Of a DNA stretch of 64,000 nt, positions 51,734 through 60,468 are shown piece after piece. Origin of the DNA: an uncultured Lachnospiraceae bacterium (GTDB taxonomy: Bacteria; Bacillota; Clostridia; Lachnospirales; Lachnospiraceae); the NCBI GenBank assembly GCA_910585465.1, contig CAJUEW010000012.1, positions 33,987 through 97,986 on the forward strand. The letters run 5' to 3'. The notes beneath the pieces are model-generated. The model did no database searches. It saw only the letters and a program-made list of their open reading frames with translations, and was not told where the DNA came from. How positions within the stretch are numbered: the first letter of the stretch is position 1; each line of letters opens with the position of its first letter. A program made the translations under genes and the position numbers.

Positions 51734-51943
51734 CTAAGGTACCGGATCATATCCTCCCCTGGAGAAGGGGTGACACCTTAAGATCCTCCATACTGCCAAT
51801 AAACCGCCCTTAACCGCTCCATACTTCTGTACAGCTTCCAGACCATATTGCGAACAACTCGGATAATACGGACACTTCGTGCTTTTTAACGGTGATAAAT
51901 ATTTCTGATAGAATTCTATCAGATAAATCAAAATCATTTTCAT
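51734..51943 (-). CDS. yidD: Membrane protein insertion efficiency factor YidD
   Basis: 69 residues with the family signature CPYYPSCSQYGLEAV and GG...RILRCHPFSRGGYDPVP. Amphipathic N-terminus (MILIYLIEFYQKYLSPLK) for membrane contact. ATG overlaps the rnpA stop by 4 bp; ends just before the yidC start. Confidence 0.95.
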   Translation of the reverse strand: MKMILIYLIEFYQKYLSPLKSTKCPYYPSCSQYGLEAVQKYGAVKGGLLAVWRILRCHPFSRGGYDPVP

Positions 51944-52275
51944 TTTAATATTCCATGAAGCTTTCCCAAATGAAGAAGTGCACTTTCAATTTCCTGAAAG
52001 GTTTTTCCCTCTGCACTTTTCCTTGCGATTACTACCATATCCAAACCACTATTGAATATGTCTTCCTGTAGTCTGTAGCTTTCCCGGATCAACCGGGTAA
52101 TTCTGTGTCTTACAATACTGTTGCCAACTTTTCTGCTTACCGAAATTCCTAGACGGTTTTGGCTTGTCCCATTTTCCAAAACATACATAACAAGATATCT
52201 GTTTGCAAAAGATTCTCCTTCCTTATATACTTTTTGGAAATCTGCATTCTGCTTTAAGGATTCTGAAAATTTCAT
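51940..52275 (-). CDS. rnpA: Ribonuclease P protein component
   Basis: 111 residues. The conserved RNA-binding stretch RNRLGISVSRKVGNSIVRHR with following RLIRESYR is intact. N-terminus FSESLKQNADFQKVYKEGES is typical. The protein helps RNase P RNA mature tRNA 5' ends. Between rpmH and yidD. Confidence 0.95.
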   Translation of the reverse strand: MKFSESLKQNADFQKVYKEGESFANRYLVMYVLENGTSQNRLGISVSRKVGNSIVRHRITRLIRESYRLQEDIFNSGLDMVVIARKSAEGKTFQEIESALLHLGKLHGILK

Positions 52276-52322
52276 GAATTCTCCTTATAAAAGCCTAGAA
52301 GAAAAGGCCACATATATGCGGC

Positions 52323-52457
52323 CTACGCTGATAATCTCTTTCTTCCTTTTAATCTTCTTGCTGCTATAACTTTTCTTCCGCCCGGAGTACTCATTCTTGC
52401 TCTGAATCCATGCACCTTTGCTCTGGAACGCTTTTTCGGCTGAAATGTCATTTTCAT
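52323..52457 (-). CDS. rpmH: 50S ribosomal protein L34
   Basis: 44 residues, MKMTFQPKKRSRAKVHGFRA then RMSTPGGRKVIAARRLKGRK and RLSA. Length and sequence are standard for L34. AGGAGG-like site before the ATG. First gene of the rpmH-rnpA-yidD-yidC-jag unit. Confidence 0.97.
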   Translation of the reverse strand: MKMTFQPKKRSRAKVHGFRARMSTPGGRKVIAARRLKGRKRLSA

Positions 52458-52513
52458 AATCAGGACACCTCCTTACAAATCAATACTTTCATATGTTAAA
52501 AAACACTATTTCA

Positions 52514-52542
52514 ATTATATGCAGTCAAGCTCAAGAAGTCAA
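52514..52542 (-). promoter_or_regulatory. rpmH operon promoter
   Basis: Minus-strand TTGACT (52537-52542), 17-nt spacer, TATAAT (52514-52519), leader of about 50 nt before rpmH. Confidence 0.72.
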
Positions 52543-52591
52543 GTAAAACCTTTCCTGAGCTTCTGCATTTTTATAGATGATGTTAATCACT

Positions 52592-53917
52592 TCACTTATG
52601 CAGCGTACTATATTCCCAGCCTTCCTTAATCATAGCATTGCAGTCAGCATCCAGTGCCGCTGCCACCTTCCATGGACTGCTGTCGCCGGTTATAAGATTC
52701 TGAATATGATAGAAGAATACGTTGCGCACTCCACGCCAGTTTGGATTATTAGCCGTAAAGTCAACATTATTTTTATTGTTTTTATAAAATTCCTCTATCA
52801 TAAAAATATCATCTTTGTATTTATCTTTTATTTTACTGCATACAGGAATACCTGCAGAAGAATACTCCATCCATTCGTGGTTTTCATAGATAAAACTGAT
52901 AAAATCCTTTGATACTTGAATTCTTTCCTCGCTGTCGTTATCAAATACTTCAAATCCTGTTAAATAGGAGGTAACAATTCCTTCTTCATCCTTATCTGGA
53001 AAATTTACATACCCCATATCAATTTCCGGAAAATTATCAATAATAGAATTATTAATAGTGCAAATTGCAAGCTGTCCGTTAGCAAACATATTCATCATGT
53101 CAGTGAGTTCCATACTGTCACAATTTTTTGGATAATATCCCTTGTCATAATTATCCTTGATCCACTGAAGCCCGGAAATTCCTTCTACTGTAGTAAGAGC
53201 AAAAAGACCATTCTCATCAAAGAAATGACTGCCCTGACTCCGGATAACAGTCATCGTATGAGTATCCCCTTCATCATTCTTTGCATACATCATCATAGGG
53301 TAAGATGTCTCCGGCAGATACTCCCTCAGCTTTGAAAGAATATAATCCCACTCCTCCAGCGTCCAGTTCTGAATAATATCTTCATTGCTGATATACTCTT
53401 CCAGACCCGCCTGCTGAAATATTTCCTTATTATAAGATAAAATATTTTGTAAGCTGTAATAAGGAATCATATAGGTCATTCCCGAAACCCTTACTTTGGA
53501 AATATCCCAGTTTGACTCCTCAATATCCTGTTTTATATCATCATTTACAATATCGTCCAAAGGAACTACCCGTCCCGTATAAATATAATTGGACATATTA
53601 AGATATCTTGCAAACAAAATATCTGCCGCTTCCGGCGTACCAAAACAATCTGTTATATATTCCGTATCCTCATTAAGCGGAAAAGATTCTACATTTATCT
53701 TTACATCAAAATCTTTGTACTGCTTTTCAAAAGCTCTTGCTGCCTTTTCCAAAAAATCAGCGCTCTTTTTGACTTCCGGATCATTTTTTGGATGCATTTC
53801 AATGTCAGGAGTCTTGATCGTAATCTCCACTGTTTTTTTCTTATTTCCGGAGCACCCTGTCAACAGACCGCAGGACAAGGCTAACATCATAAGCAAGTAA
53901 ATTATACGTTTTATCAT
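52592..53917 (-). CDS. Orphan sugar-type extracellular solute-binding lipoprotein
   Basis: 441 residues. Lipoprotein signal with lipobox LLTG-Cys22, then a family 1 periplasmic-type binding protein (residues ~30-430; features such as KQYKDFDVKINVESFP, FARYLNMSN, EEWDYILSKLREY, WMEYSSAGIPVCS). Such proteins deliver oligosaccharides to ABC importers, but no permease or ATPase lies nearby, so it either works with a remote transporter or serves as a sensor. It is inserted between rpmH and dnaA, where origins usually have only DNA signals; no terminator separates it from rpmH. AGGAGAGAGG site before ATG. Confidence 0.85.
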   Translation of the reverse strand: MIKRIIYLLMMLALSCGLLTGCSGNKKKTVEITIKTPDIEMHPKNDPEVKKSADFLEKAARAFEKQYKDFDVKINVESFPLNEDTEYITDCFGTPEAADILFARYLNMSNYIYTGRVVPLDDIVNDDIKQDIEESNWDISKVRVSGMTYMIPYYSLQNILSYNKEIFQQAGLEEYISNEDIIQNWTLEEWDYILSKLREYLPETSYPMMMYAKNDEGDTHTMTVIRSQGSHFFDENGLFALTTVEGISGLQWIKDNYDKGYYPKNCDSMELTDMMNMFANGQLAICTINNSIIDNFPEIDMGYVNFPDKDEEGIVTSYLTGFEVFDNDSEERIQVSKDFISFIYENHEWMEYSSAGIPVCSKIKDKYKDDIFMIEEFYKNNKNNVDFTANNPNWRGVRNVFFYHIQNLITGDSSPWKVAAALDADCNAMIKEGWEYSTLHK

Positions 53918-54424
53918 TTTCCTCTCTCCTTGTCAGTTTTGGCAATATCAAAGTTTAACATTTTCTTTTGTTTTATATTATGTAAAACAAATTAAAAAAT
54001 AAAAAAATGACTTCCATATTTGTATAATGTCTATCGCTAAATAAACTTCATACAGAAGAAGTCAAAGCATATGGATATTATACATTTACATAATGCTATA
54101 CACTGCTGATCATACTTTTAATAATAATCCATCTGTTTTATCGTTTTTTTTATTATTGCACACTTTTTATTTTTTTGCAACTTTTATTTCCTCTAAGTTT
54201 CTGCTTATGTTCCGGGAAGCATATTTTACAGTTATCCACTATTATGTGGATAAATTGTGGATAAGTTGTGTAAATACATACCCTTGAAAACAGCGGTTTT
54301 TTTTATATTAGCGGACAAATTTCCACATGCAAATCAGATAAATGTTGATATCTATAATAATTTATTGTATTATTTATAGTGAGAGACTAGCTAAAAAACA
54401 ACAAACTTCAGGAGATAAAGAACT
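53918..54424. other. oriC: Chromosome replication origin region (oriC, upstream part)
   Basis: AT-rich gap before dnaA. Three DnaA boxes cluster at 54232-54264: TTATCCACT (54232-54240), TGTGGATAA (54245-54253) and TGTGGATAA (54256-54264), in alternating orientation. A very AT-rich tract (about 54110-54190) is a possible unwinding element. A dnaA promoter TTGATA (54345-54350)-17-TATTAT (54368-54373) lies downstream. Divergent gene orientation changes here, supporting the origin. Confidence 0.82.
54232..54264. promoter_or_regulatory. DnaA boxes of oriC
   Basis: TTATCCACT, TGTGGATAA and TGTGGATAA at 54232, 54245 and 54256; the last two are perfect matches spaced 11 bp apart. Confidence 0.85.
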
Positions 54425-55798
54425 ATGGATACACAATTGGATCGGTTAAGTGAACAATGGGACGGAATTCTGCAGACAATCCGACAGGACAACGGACTCT
54501 CAGATGTCGCTTTCAAAACATGGCTTCTGCCATTAAAGATTTTCCGCATAGAAGGCAATGTCCTGAAAATCACAGCTCCTTTTGAACAAGCCGTTACCTA
54601 CATTGAGAACAAATACAAAACATTTCTCTATGTTGCAGTTGCTGAAGCCATGGGAGAAGAATATGACATCAAAATCATAACCGAAGAGGATGCTGCCAAG
54701 GAAAAGCCTTTTATTCAGCAGCAGAAAAAATCCTTAATTTCCAAGGAATCCGATGATCAGAAAACAAACCTGAATCCAAAATATACCTTTGATACATTTG
54801 TAATTGGCAGCAATAACCGTTTTGCCCATGCAGCTTCTGTTGCTGTAGCCGAATCTCCTGGAAAAGAATACAATCCTCTCTTCCTATATGGAGGCGTAGG
54901 TTTGGGAAAGACTCACCTGATGCATTCGGTTGCACACTATATTCTTCAGAAAGATCCTTTTAAAAGAGTATTATATGTAACCTCTGAAGTATTTACCAAT
55001 GAATTGATTGACTCCATCCGTAACGGCAATAATACCAGTATGACCAAATTCCGTGAAAAATACCGAAATATTGATGTATTGCTTATTGATGATGTACAAT
55101 TTATTATCGGAAAGGAAAGTACTCAGGAGGAATTTTTCCATACCTTTAATTCACTCCACAGTGCAAATAAACAAATTGTCATATCCAGTGACCGGCCTCC
55201 AAAGGATATGGAAACACTGGAAGCAAGACTGCAGTCCCGGTTTGAATGGGGGTTGATTGCTGATATCTCCTCCCCTGACTATGAAACCCGTATGGCTATT
55301 CTGCGTAAAAAAGAAGAAATTGACGGATATAACATTGACGATGAAGTAATTCGATACATTGCTACTAATATTAAATCCAATATCAGAGAATTGGAGGGTG
55401 CCCTTAATAAGCTTGTGGCACTCTCCAACCTTGAAAAACGTGAAATAAATATTTCTATGGCTGAAGAAGTCTTAAAAGATATTATTTCTCCTAATAATAA
55501 AAAAGAAGTAACTCCGCAGGTAATTCTGGAAACAGTTGCAGAGCATTATGGTATTTCACCCGGTGATATTATCGGAAGCAAACGTAACGCGGAAATTGTT
55601 CTTCCAAGACAGATTGTCATGTATCTTTGCAGAGAAATCACCGATACCTCATACAAAAATATAGGTATTCTGCTTGGGAACCGGGATCATTCCACAGTTA
55701 TAAGCGGAGATAATAAAGTACGTGAAAAGCTTCAGTCTAATGATAATAAACTAAAAAACAATATTGAAATTATCAGAAAAAAATTAAGTTCAAACTAA
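54425..55798 (+). CDS. dnaA: Chromosomal replication initiator protein DnaA
   Basis: 457 residues. Domain I (1-~85) for helicase contact, short variable domain II, AAA+ domain III with Walker A GGVGLGKTHLM and Walker B LLIDDVQF, and C-terminal domain IV with the helix-turn-helix ending in NRDHSTVISGDNKV, which reads the DnaA boxes listed in oriC. Length normal. GGAGAT ribosome site before ATG. dnaN follows after a 280-bp gap. Confidence 0.98.
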   Translation: MDTQLDRLSEQWDGILQTIRQDNGLSDVAFKTWLLPLKIFRIEGNVLKITAPFEQAVTYIENKYKTFLYVAVAEAMGEEYDIKIITEEDAAKEKPFIQQQKKSLISKESDDQKTNLNPKYTFDTFVIGSNNRFAHAASVAVAESPGKEYNPLFLYGGVGLGKTHLMHSVAHYILQKDPFKRVLYVTSEVFTNELIDSIRNGNNTSMTKFREKYRNIDVLLIDDVQFIIGKESTQEEFFHTFNSLHSANKQIVISSDRPPKDMETLEARLQSRFEWGLIADISSPDYETRMAILRKKEEIDGYNIDDEVIRYIATNIKSNIRELEGALNKLVALSNLEKREINISMAEEVLKDIISPNNKKEVTPQVILETVAEHYGISPGDIIGSKRNAEIVLPRQIVMYLCREITDTSYKNIGILLGNRDHSTVISGDNKVREKLQSNDNKLKNNIEIIRKKLSSN

Positions 55799-56079
55799 CC
55801 TGTATTAAATATTAAGAAAAAACTTATCTGCATTTATGAACATCTTCATGTTTATATCATGTAGATAGAGAGTGGAAAAGTTTACAATGTTTTAGAACCT
55901 GTTCATAACTTTTGATTTTTATATTACTTTTCTAAAGGATTTCCACACAGTTTTTATTTTCTTTTTTCCTTTAGCTACAGGACTTTTTTGATTTATTCAC
56001 AAATCCACAGTTCCTACTACTATGACGACGAATTTACACCATAAAAATACAGATGAACCCGATGAAAGGAGTTATCAAC
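55799..56079. other. dnaA-dnaN intergenic, second part of origin
   Basis: AT-rich, no gene. Contains a TTATTCACA DnaA box at 55993-56001 and near-matches (TTTCCACACA near 55940, AAATCCACAG near 56002), as in the bipartite origins of other Firmicutes. Confidence 0.6.
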
Positions 56080-57192
56080 ATGAAATTAGTCTGTTCCAAA
56101 TCCAATCTGCTAAAAGGAGTAAATATTGTATCCAAAGCAGTTCCATCTAAAACAACCATGACCATATTAGAATGTATTTTAATTGATGCTTCTGCTAACG
56201 AAATCAAACTGACAGCCAATGATATGGAATTAGGCATTGAAACAAAAATAGAAGGAGATATTATTCAGAAAGGCATTATTGCAGTGGATGCAAAAGTCTT
56301 CGCAGAGATTGTCAGAAAGCTTCCTGATAGTAATGTTTCTATTGAAAGTGACAGCAATTATCGGATTTCCATTACCTGTGAAAAAGCGCACTTTCATATA
56401 TCCGGGAAATCAGGGGAGGATTTTTCGTACCTTCCCTATATTGAAAAAACTGATTTTATTTCTCTTTCTCAATTCACATTAAAAGAGGTAATACGCCAGA
56501 CAATTTTTTCTATTGCAGATAATGACAACAATAAATTGATGACAGGTGAGCTTTTTGAAGTGCGTGGCAATGAGTTAAAGGTTGTATCACTGGACGGACA
56601 TCGCATTTCTATTCGTAAAATTGAACTTAAGGATGCCTATGCTGATAAAAAGGTTGTTGTTCCCGGAAAATCTCTTCAGGAAATCAGTAAAATTCTTTCT
56701 GGTGAAACAGAGGATGAAATACGTATATTCTTTACCAATAACCATATTGTATTTGAATTTGATAAAACAACTGTGGTTTCCAGGCTCATAGAAGGAGAAT
56801 ATTTTAAAATTAATCAAATGCTTTCCACTGATTATGAGACTAAATTTGTCATTAATAAAAAAGAACTGCTGAATTGTATAGATCGGGCAACTCTTCTGGT
56901 AAAGGAGGGGGATAAGAAGCCTATTATTTTCAGAATTACCAATGAAAATATGGAGATCAATATTAATTCCCAGTTAGGCTCCATGAAGGAAGATATTGAT
57001 ATTGAAAAAGAGGGAAAAGACATTTTAATTGGATTTAATCCTAAGTTTTTAATTGACGCTCTTCGTGTTATTGATGATGAAAATGTAACAGTTTATATGG
57101 TAAATCCAAAGGCGCCCTGCTATATAAGGGATGAAGATCAGAAATATATCTATCTGATTCTTCCGGTTAATTTTAATTCCGCAGTAAATTAG
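56080..57192 (+). CDS. dnaN: DNA polymerase III subunit beta (sliding clamp)
   Basis: 370 residues from the ATG at 56080 (MKLVCSKSNLLKGVN), chosen because AAGGAG precedes it and it matches the family; an in-frame ATG at 56053 has no ribosome site. Three-fold repeated clamp domains; sequence such as TMTILECILIDA, DGHRIS and the C-terminal LILPVNF (the clamp's YLILPVR ending) are typical. Encircles DNA to hold polymerase. Confidence 0.97.
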   Translation: MKLVCSKSNLLKGVNIVSKAVPSKTTMTILECILIDASANEIKLTANDMELGIETKIEGDIIQKGIIAVDAKVFAEIVRKLPDSNVSIESDSNYRISITCEKAHFHISGKSGEDFSYLPYIEKTDFISLSQFTLKEVIRQTIFSIADNDNNKLMTGELFEVRGNELKVVSLDGHRISIRKIELKDAYADKKVVVPGKSLQEISKILSGETEDEIRIFFTNNHIVFEFDKTTVVSRLIEGEYFKINQMLSTDYETKFVINKKELLNCIDRATLLVKEGDKKPIIFRITNENMEININSQLGSMKEDIDIEKEGKDILIGFNPKFLIDALRVIDDENVTVYMVNPKAPCYIRDEDQKYIYLILPVNFNSAVN

Positions 57193-57206
57193 TCTGGAGA
57201 TAATAT

Positions 57207-57416
57207 ATGCTGACGATTAAATTAAGAGATAAATATATTAAACTTGGTCAGGCATTAAAGGCGGCCGGGCTTGTTGGTTCCGGAGTGGATGCAAAGCTTG
57301 TTATTCATGATGGACTCGTCACTGTCAATGGGGAAACAGAATATCAAAGAGGAAAGAAGCTTTACGACGGGGATGTGTTCTCCTATAACGGAGAAACCGT
57401 TCGGATTGTAGAGTAG
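57207..57416 (+). CDS. yaaA: S4-domain RNA-binding protein YaaA/RlbA
   Basis: 69 residues, a single S4 domain: IKLGQALKAAGLVGSGVDAK then LVIHDGLVTVNGETEYQRGKK. Small S4 proteins of this kind sit between dnaN and recF in most Firmicutes; a role in ribosome assembly or RNA binding is proposed. 14 nt after dnaN. Confidence 0.92.
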   Translation: MLTIKLRDKYIKLGQALKAAGLVGSGVDAKLVIHDGLVTVNGETEYQRGKKLYDGDVFSYNGETVRIVE

Positions 57417-57431
57417 TGACTTGAGGCAACT

Positions 57432-58517
57432 ATGCTCATAAAATCCATGAGTCTTCAAAATTATCGAAATTATAAGGCTTTAAGCCTTGATTTTAATCCC
57501 GGAACAAATATTTTTTATGGAAGCAATGCTCAGGGTAAGACAAATATTCTGGAAGCAGCCTATGTCAGCGGGACTACCAAATCACATAGAAGCTCCAAAG
57601 ACAGGGAACTGATTCGTTTTTCCGAGGAGGAGGCGCATATATGTACTCTTGTGGAGAAAAATGAAAATGTACATAAAATTGATATACATCTTCGGAAAAA
57701 CAAAACAAAAGGGATTGCTGTTGATGGAATTCCTATAAAAAAAGCAAGTGAGCTTTTTGGAATTATTTATTTTGTCTTTTTTTCTCCGGAGGATTTAAGT
57801 ATTATAAAAAATGGGCCTTCTCAGAGGAGAAGATTTATTGACATGGAATTATGTCAACTAAATAAAATCTATCTGCATAATCTTACCAATTACAATCGGC
57901 TTGTTCTTCAAAGAAATAAGCTGTTAAAAGAGTTTTACTGCCGGTCGGACTACCGGGAGTTACTTGGAATTTTAGATATGCAGATGGTAGAGTACGGAAG
58001 TCAGATTATTTCCATGCGTAAAATTTTCATTCAGGAATTAAATGAAATTATAAAAACAATTCATGGACAGCTTTCGGGAGAACAGGAAGAAATTTTTTTG
58101 AAATACGAAGCGAATGTAGATAAGGATCATTTTGGAGATATTTTGAAAAAAAACACAGATAAGGATATACGTCTCAAAACAACAACAACGGGGCCCCACA
58201 GAGATGATTTTTCTTTTCTTATAAATCATGTGGATATCCGAAAATTTGGTTCGCAGGGACAGCAGAGAACTGCGGCTCTTTCTTTGAAGCTTTCGGAGAT
58301 AGAGATTGTAAAAAAGACAGTCCATGATACACCAGTTCTGCTTCTTGATGATGTCCTGTCTGAACTGGACAGTAATCGGCAAAACTATTTATTAAACAGT
58401 ATCCGGGATGTGCAGACTTTGATTACCTGCACAGGTCTGGATGAATTTATTAATCATCGGTTTTCGATCAATAAAGTATATAAAGTAACAGATGGTAGTG
58501 TAGCTGTGGAAAATTAA
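57432..58517 (+). CDS. recF: DNA replication and repair protein RecF
   Basis: 361-residue SMC-like ATPase loading RecA on gapped DNA. Walker A GSNAQGKTNILEA (about 30-42), signature FGSQGQQRTAALSLKL, and Walker B LLLDDVLSELD are present. Length normal. 15 nt after yaaA and 14 nt before gyrB. Confidence 0.96.
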   Translation: MLIKSMSLQNYRNYKALSLDFNPGTNIFYGSNAQGKTNILEAAYVSGTTKSHRSSKDRELIRFSEEEAHICTLVEKNENVHKIDIHLRKNKTKGIAVDGIPIKKASELFGIIYFVFFSPEDLSIIKNGPSQRRRFIDMELCQLNKIYLHNLTNYNRLVLQRNKLLKEFYCRSDYRELLGILDMQMVEYGSQIISMRKIFIQELNEIIKTIHGQLSGEQEEIFLKYEANVDKDHFGDILKKNTDKDIRLKTTTTGPHRDDFSFLINHVDIRKFGSQGQQRTAALSLKLSEIEIVKKTVHDTPVLLLDDVLSELDSNRQNYLLNSIRDVQTLITCTGLDEFINHRFSINKVYKVTDGSVAVEN

Positions 58518-58531
58518 CAGGAGGCAGATAG

Positions 58532-60448
58532 ATGAGTATAGAGTATGGAGCAGATCAGATTCAGATTTTGGAAGGACTGGAAGCAGTCAGAAAAAGACCA
58601 GGCATGTATATAGGCAGTACATCAGTCAGAGGTCTTCATCATCTGGTATACGAGATTGTGGATAATTCTATTGATGAAGCTCTGGCCGGATATTGCAAAC
58701 ATATCCAGGTAACGATACACGAAGACAATTCAGTAACAGTGGAAGATGATGGCCGCGGAATTCCCACAGGAATTAATCACAAGGCCGGAAAGCCCGCGGT
58801 AGAGGTTGTCTTTACCATTCTTCATGCAGGAGGAAAATTCGGAGGGGGAGGATACAAAGTATCCGGAGGACTTCATGGAGTAGGCGCCTCAGTGGTTAAT
58901 GCCCTTTCAGAATGGCTGGAGGTGACTATCTGCAGTGAAGGAAAGCTTTATATGCAGCGTTATGAAAGAGGACATGTATGTTATCCTCTGGAGGTTATCG
59001 GAACCTGTAAACCAAATAAAACCGGAACTACTGTAACTTTTCTTCCGGATAAAAAGATTTTTGAGGAAACCGTATTTGATTTTAATACTCTTCAGACCAG
59101 ACTCCGGGAGATGGCTTTTCTCACAAAAGGATTGAAAATTACTTTGACGGATGAAAGAGAGGATCCGGCAAAGGTAAAGACCTATCATTATGAGGGAGGA
59201 ATTAAGGAATTTGTTCAGTATCTGAATAAAAGCACGTCCCCTGTTTATGATGAAATCGTCTATTGTGAGGGAACAAAGGATAATGTGTATGTGGAGGTTG
59301 CCTTTCAGCACAATGATTCCTATTCTGAAAATTGCTATAGTTTTGTAAATAATATTAATACGCCGGAAGGCGGAACCCATTTATCAGGCTTTAAAAATGC
59401 AATCACAAAGACCTTCAACGATTATGCAAGAAAAAATAAACTTTTAAAGGACAGTGAACAAAATCTGAATGGAGAGGATATCAGGGAAGGACTGACTGCG
59501 ATTATCAGCATAAAACTCGGAGAGCCTCAGTTTGAGGGGCAGACTAAGCAGAAGCTGGGAAATACGGAGGCAAGAGGCGCTGTTGATAGTGTAGTATCGG
59601 AAAAATTAACTTTTTTTCTGGAACAGAATCCTCAGATAGCCAAGCTGATCCTGGAAAAATCCATACTGGCACAGCGTGCCCGGGAAGCAGCCAGAAAAGC
59701 CCGTGAGCTGACCAGAAGAAAATCTGCATTAGACGGACTTGCTCTTCCCGGAAAACTGGCAGATTGTTCTGATAAAAATCCTCAAAACTGTGAGATTTAT
59801 ATTGTGGAGGGAGATTCCGCAGGTGGTTCCGCCAAAACAGCAAGAAATCGGAATACTCAGGCGATCCTTCCTCTTAGGGGAAAAATTCTGAATGTGGAGA
59901 AGGCAAGATTGGACCGTATTTACTCCAACGAAGAAATTAAATCCATGATTACAGCATTTGGTACAGGTATTCATGAAGATTTTGATATTTCAAAGCTTCG
60001 CTATCACAAGATTATTATTATGACAGATGCAGATGTGGATGGTGCTCACATCAGTACATTACTGCTCACTTTCCTGTATCGTTTTATGCCGGAGCTGATC
60101 AAACAGGGATATGTATATCTGGCGCAGCCGCCACTCTATAAAATTGAAAAAAATAAAAAGGTATGGTATGCATACAGCGATGAAGAGCTGAATCAGATTC
60201 TTTTGGAAATCGGACGGGATCAGAGTAATAAAATTCAGCGGTATAAAGGGCTGGGGGAGATGGATGCGGAACAGCTATGGGAGACAACCATGGATCCAGA
60301 AAAGAGAATTCTTTTAAAAGTGACGATGAATGAGAAGGAATCTTCAGAGATTGATCTGACTTTTATGACTTTAATGGGCGATAAGGTAGAGCCCCGGAAG
60401 GAATTTATCGAAGCCAATGCAAAATATGTGAAGAATCTGGACATTTAA
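58532..60448 (+). CDS. gyrB: DNA gyrase subunit B
   Basis: 638 residues. GHKL ATPase domain (EIVDNSIDEALAGYC, DDGRGIP, GGLHGVGASVVNALS), transducer, and TOPRIM domain (EGDSAGGSAKTARNR; MTDADVDGAHI). C-terminal QRYKGLGEMDAEQLWETTMDP is diagnostic. Shorter than the E. coli type by its lack of the insert, as in all Firmicutes. AGGAGG site before the ATG. Confidence 0.98.
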   Translation: MSIEYGADQIQILEGLEAVRKRPGMYIGSTSVRGLHHLVYEIVDNSIDEALAGYCKHIQVTIHEDNSVTVEDDGRGIPTGINHKAGKPAVEVVFTILHAGGKFGGGGYKVSGGLHGVGASVVNALSEWLEVTICSEGKLYMQRYERGHVCYPLEVIGTCKPNKTGTTVTFLPDKKIFEETVFDFNTLQTRLREMAFLTKGLKITLTDEREDPAKVKTYHYEGGIKEFVQYLNKSTSPVYDEIVYCEGTKDNVYVEVAFQHNDSYSENCYSFVNNINTPEGGTHLSGFKNAITKTFNDYARKNKLLKDSEQNLNGEDIREGLTAIISIKLGEPQFEGQTKQKLGNTEARGAVDSVVSEKLTFFLEQNPQIAKLILEKSILAQRAREAARKARELTRRKSALDGLALPGKLADCSDKNPQNCEIYIVEGDSAGGSAKTARNRNTQAILPLRGKILNVEKARLDRIYSNEEIKSMITAFGTGIHEDFDISKLRYHKIIIMTDADVDGAHISTLLLTFLYRFMPELIKQGYVYLAQPPLYKIEKNKKVWYAYSDEELNQILLEIGRDQSNKIQRYKGLGEMDAEQLWETTMDPEKRILLKVTMNEKESSEIDLTFMTLMGDKVEPRKEFIEANAKYVKNLDI

Positions 60449-60468
60449 TTGGATATGGGGAATAGATA

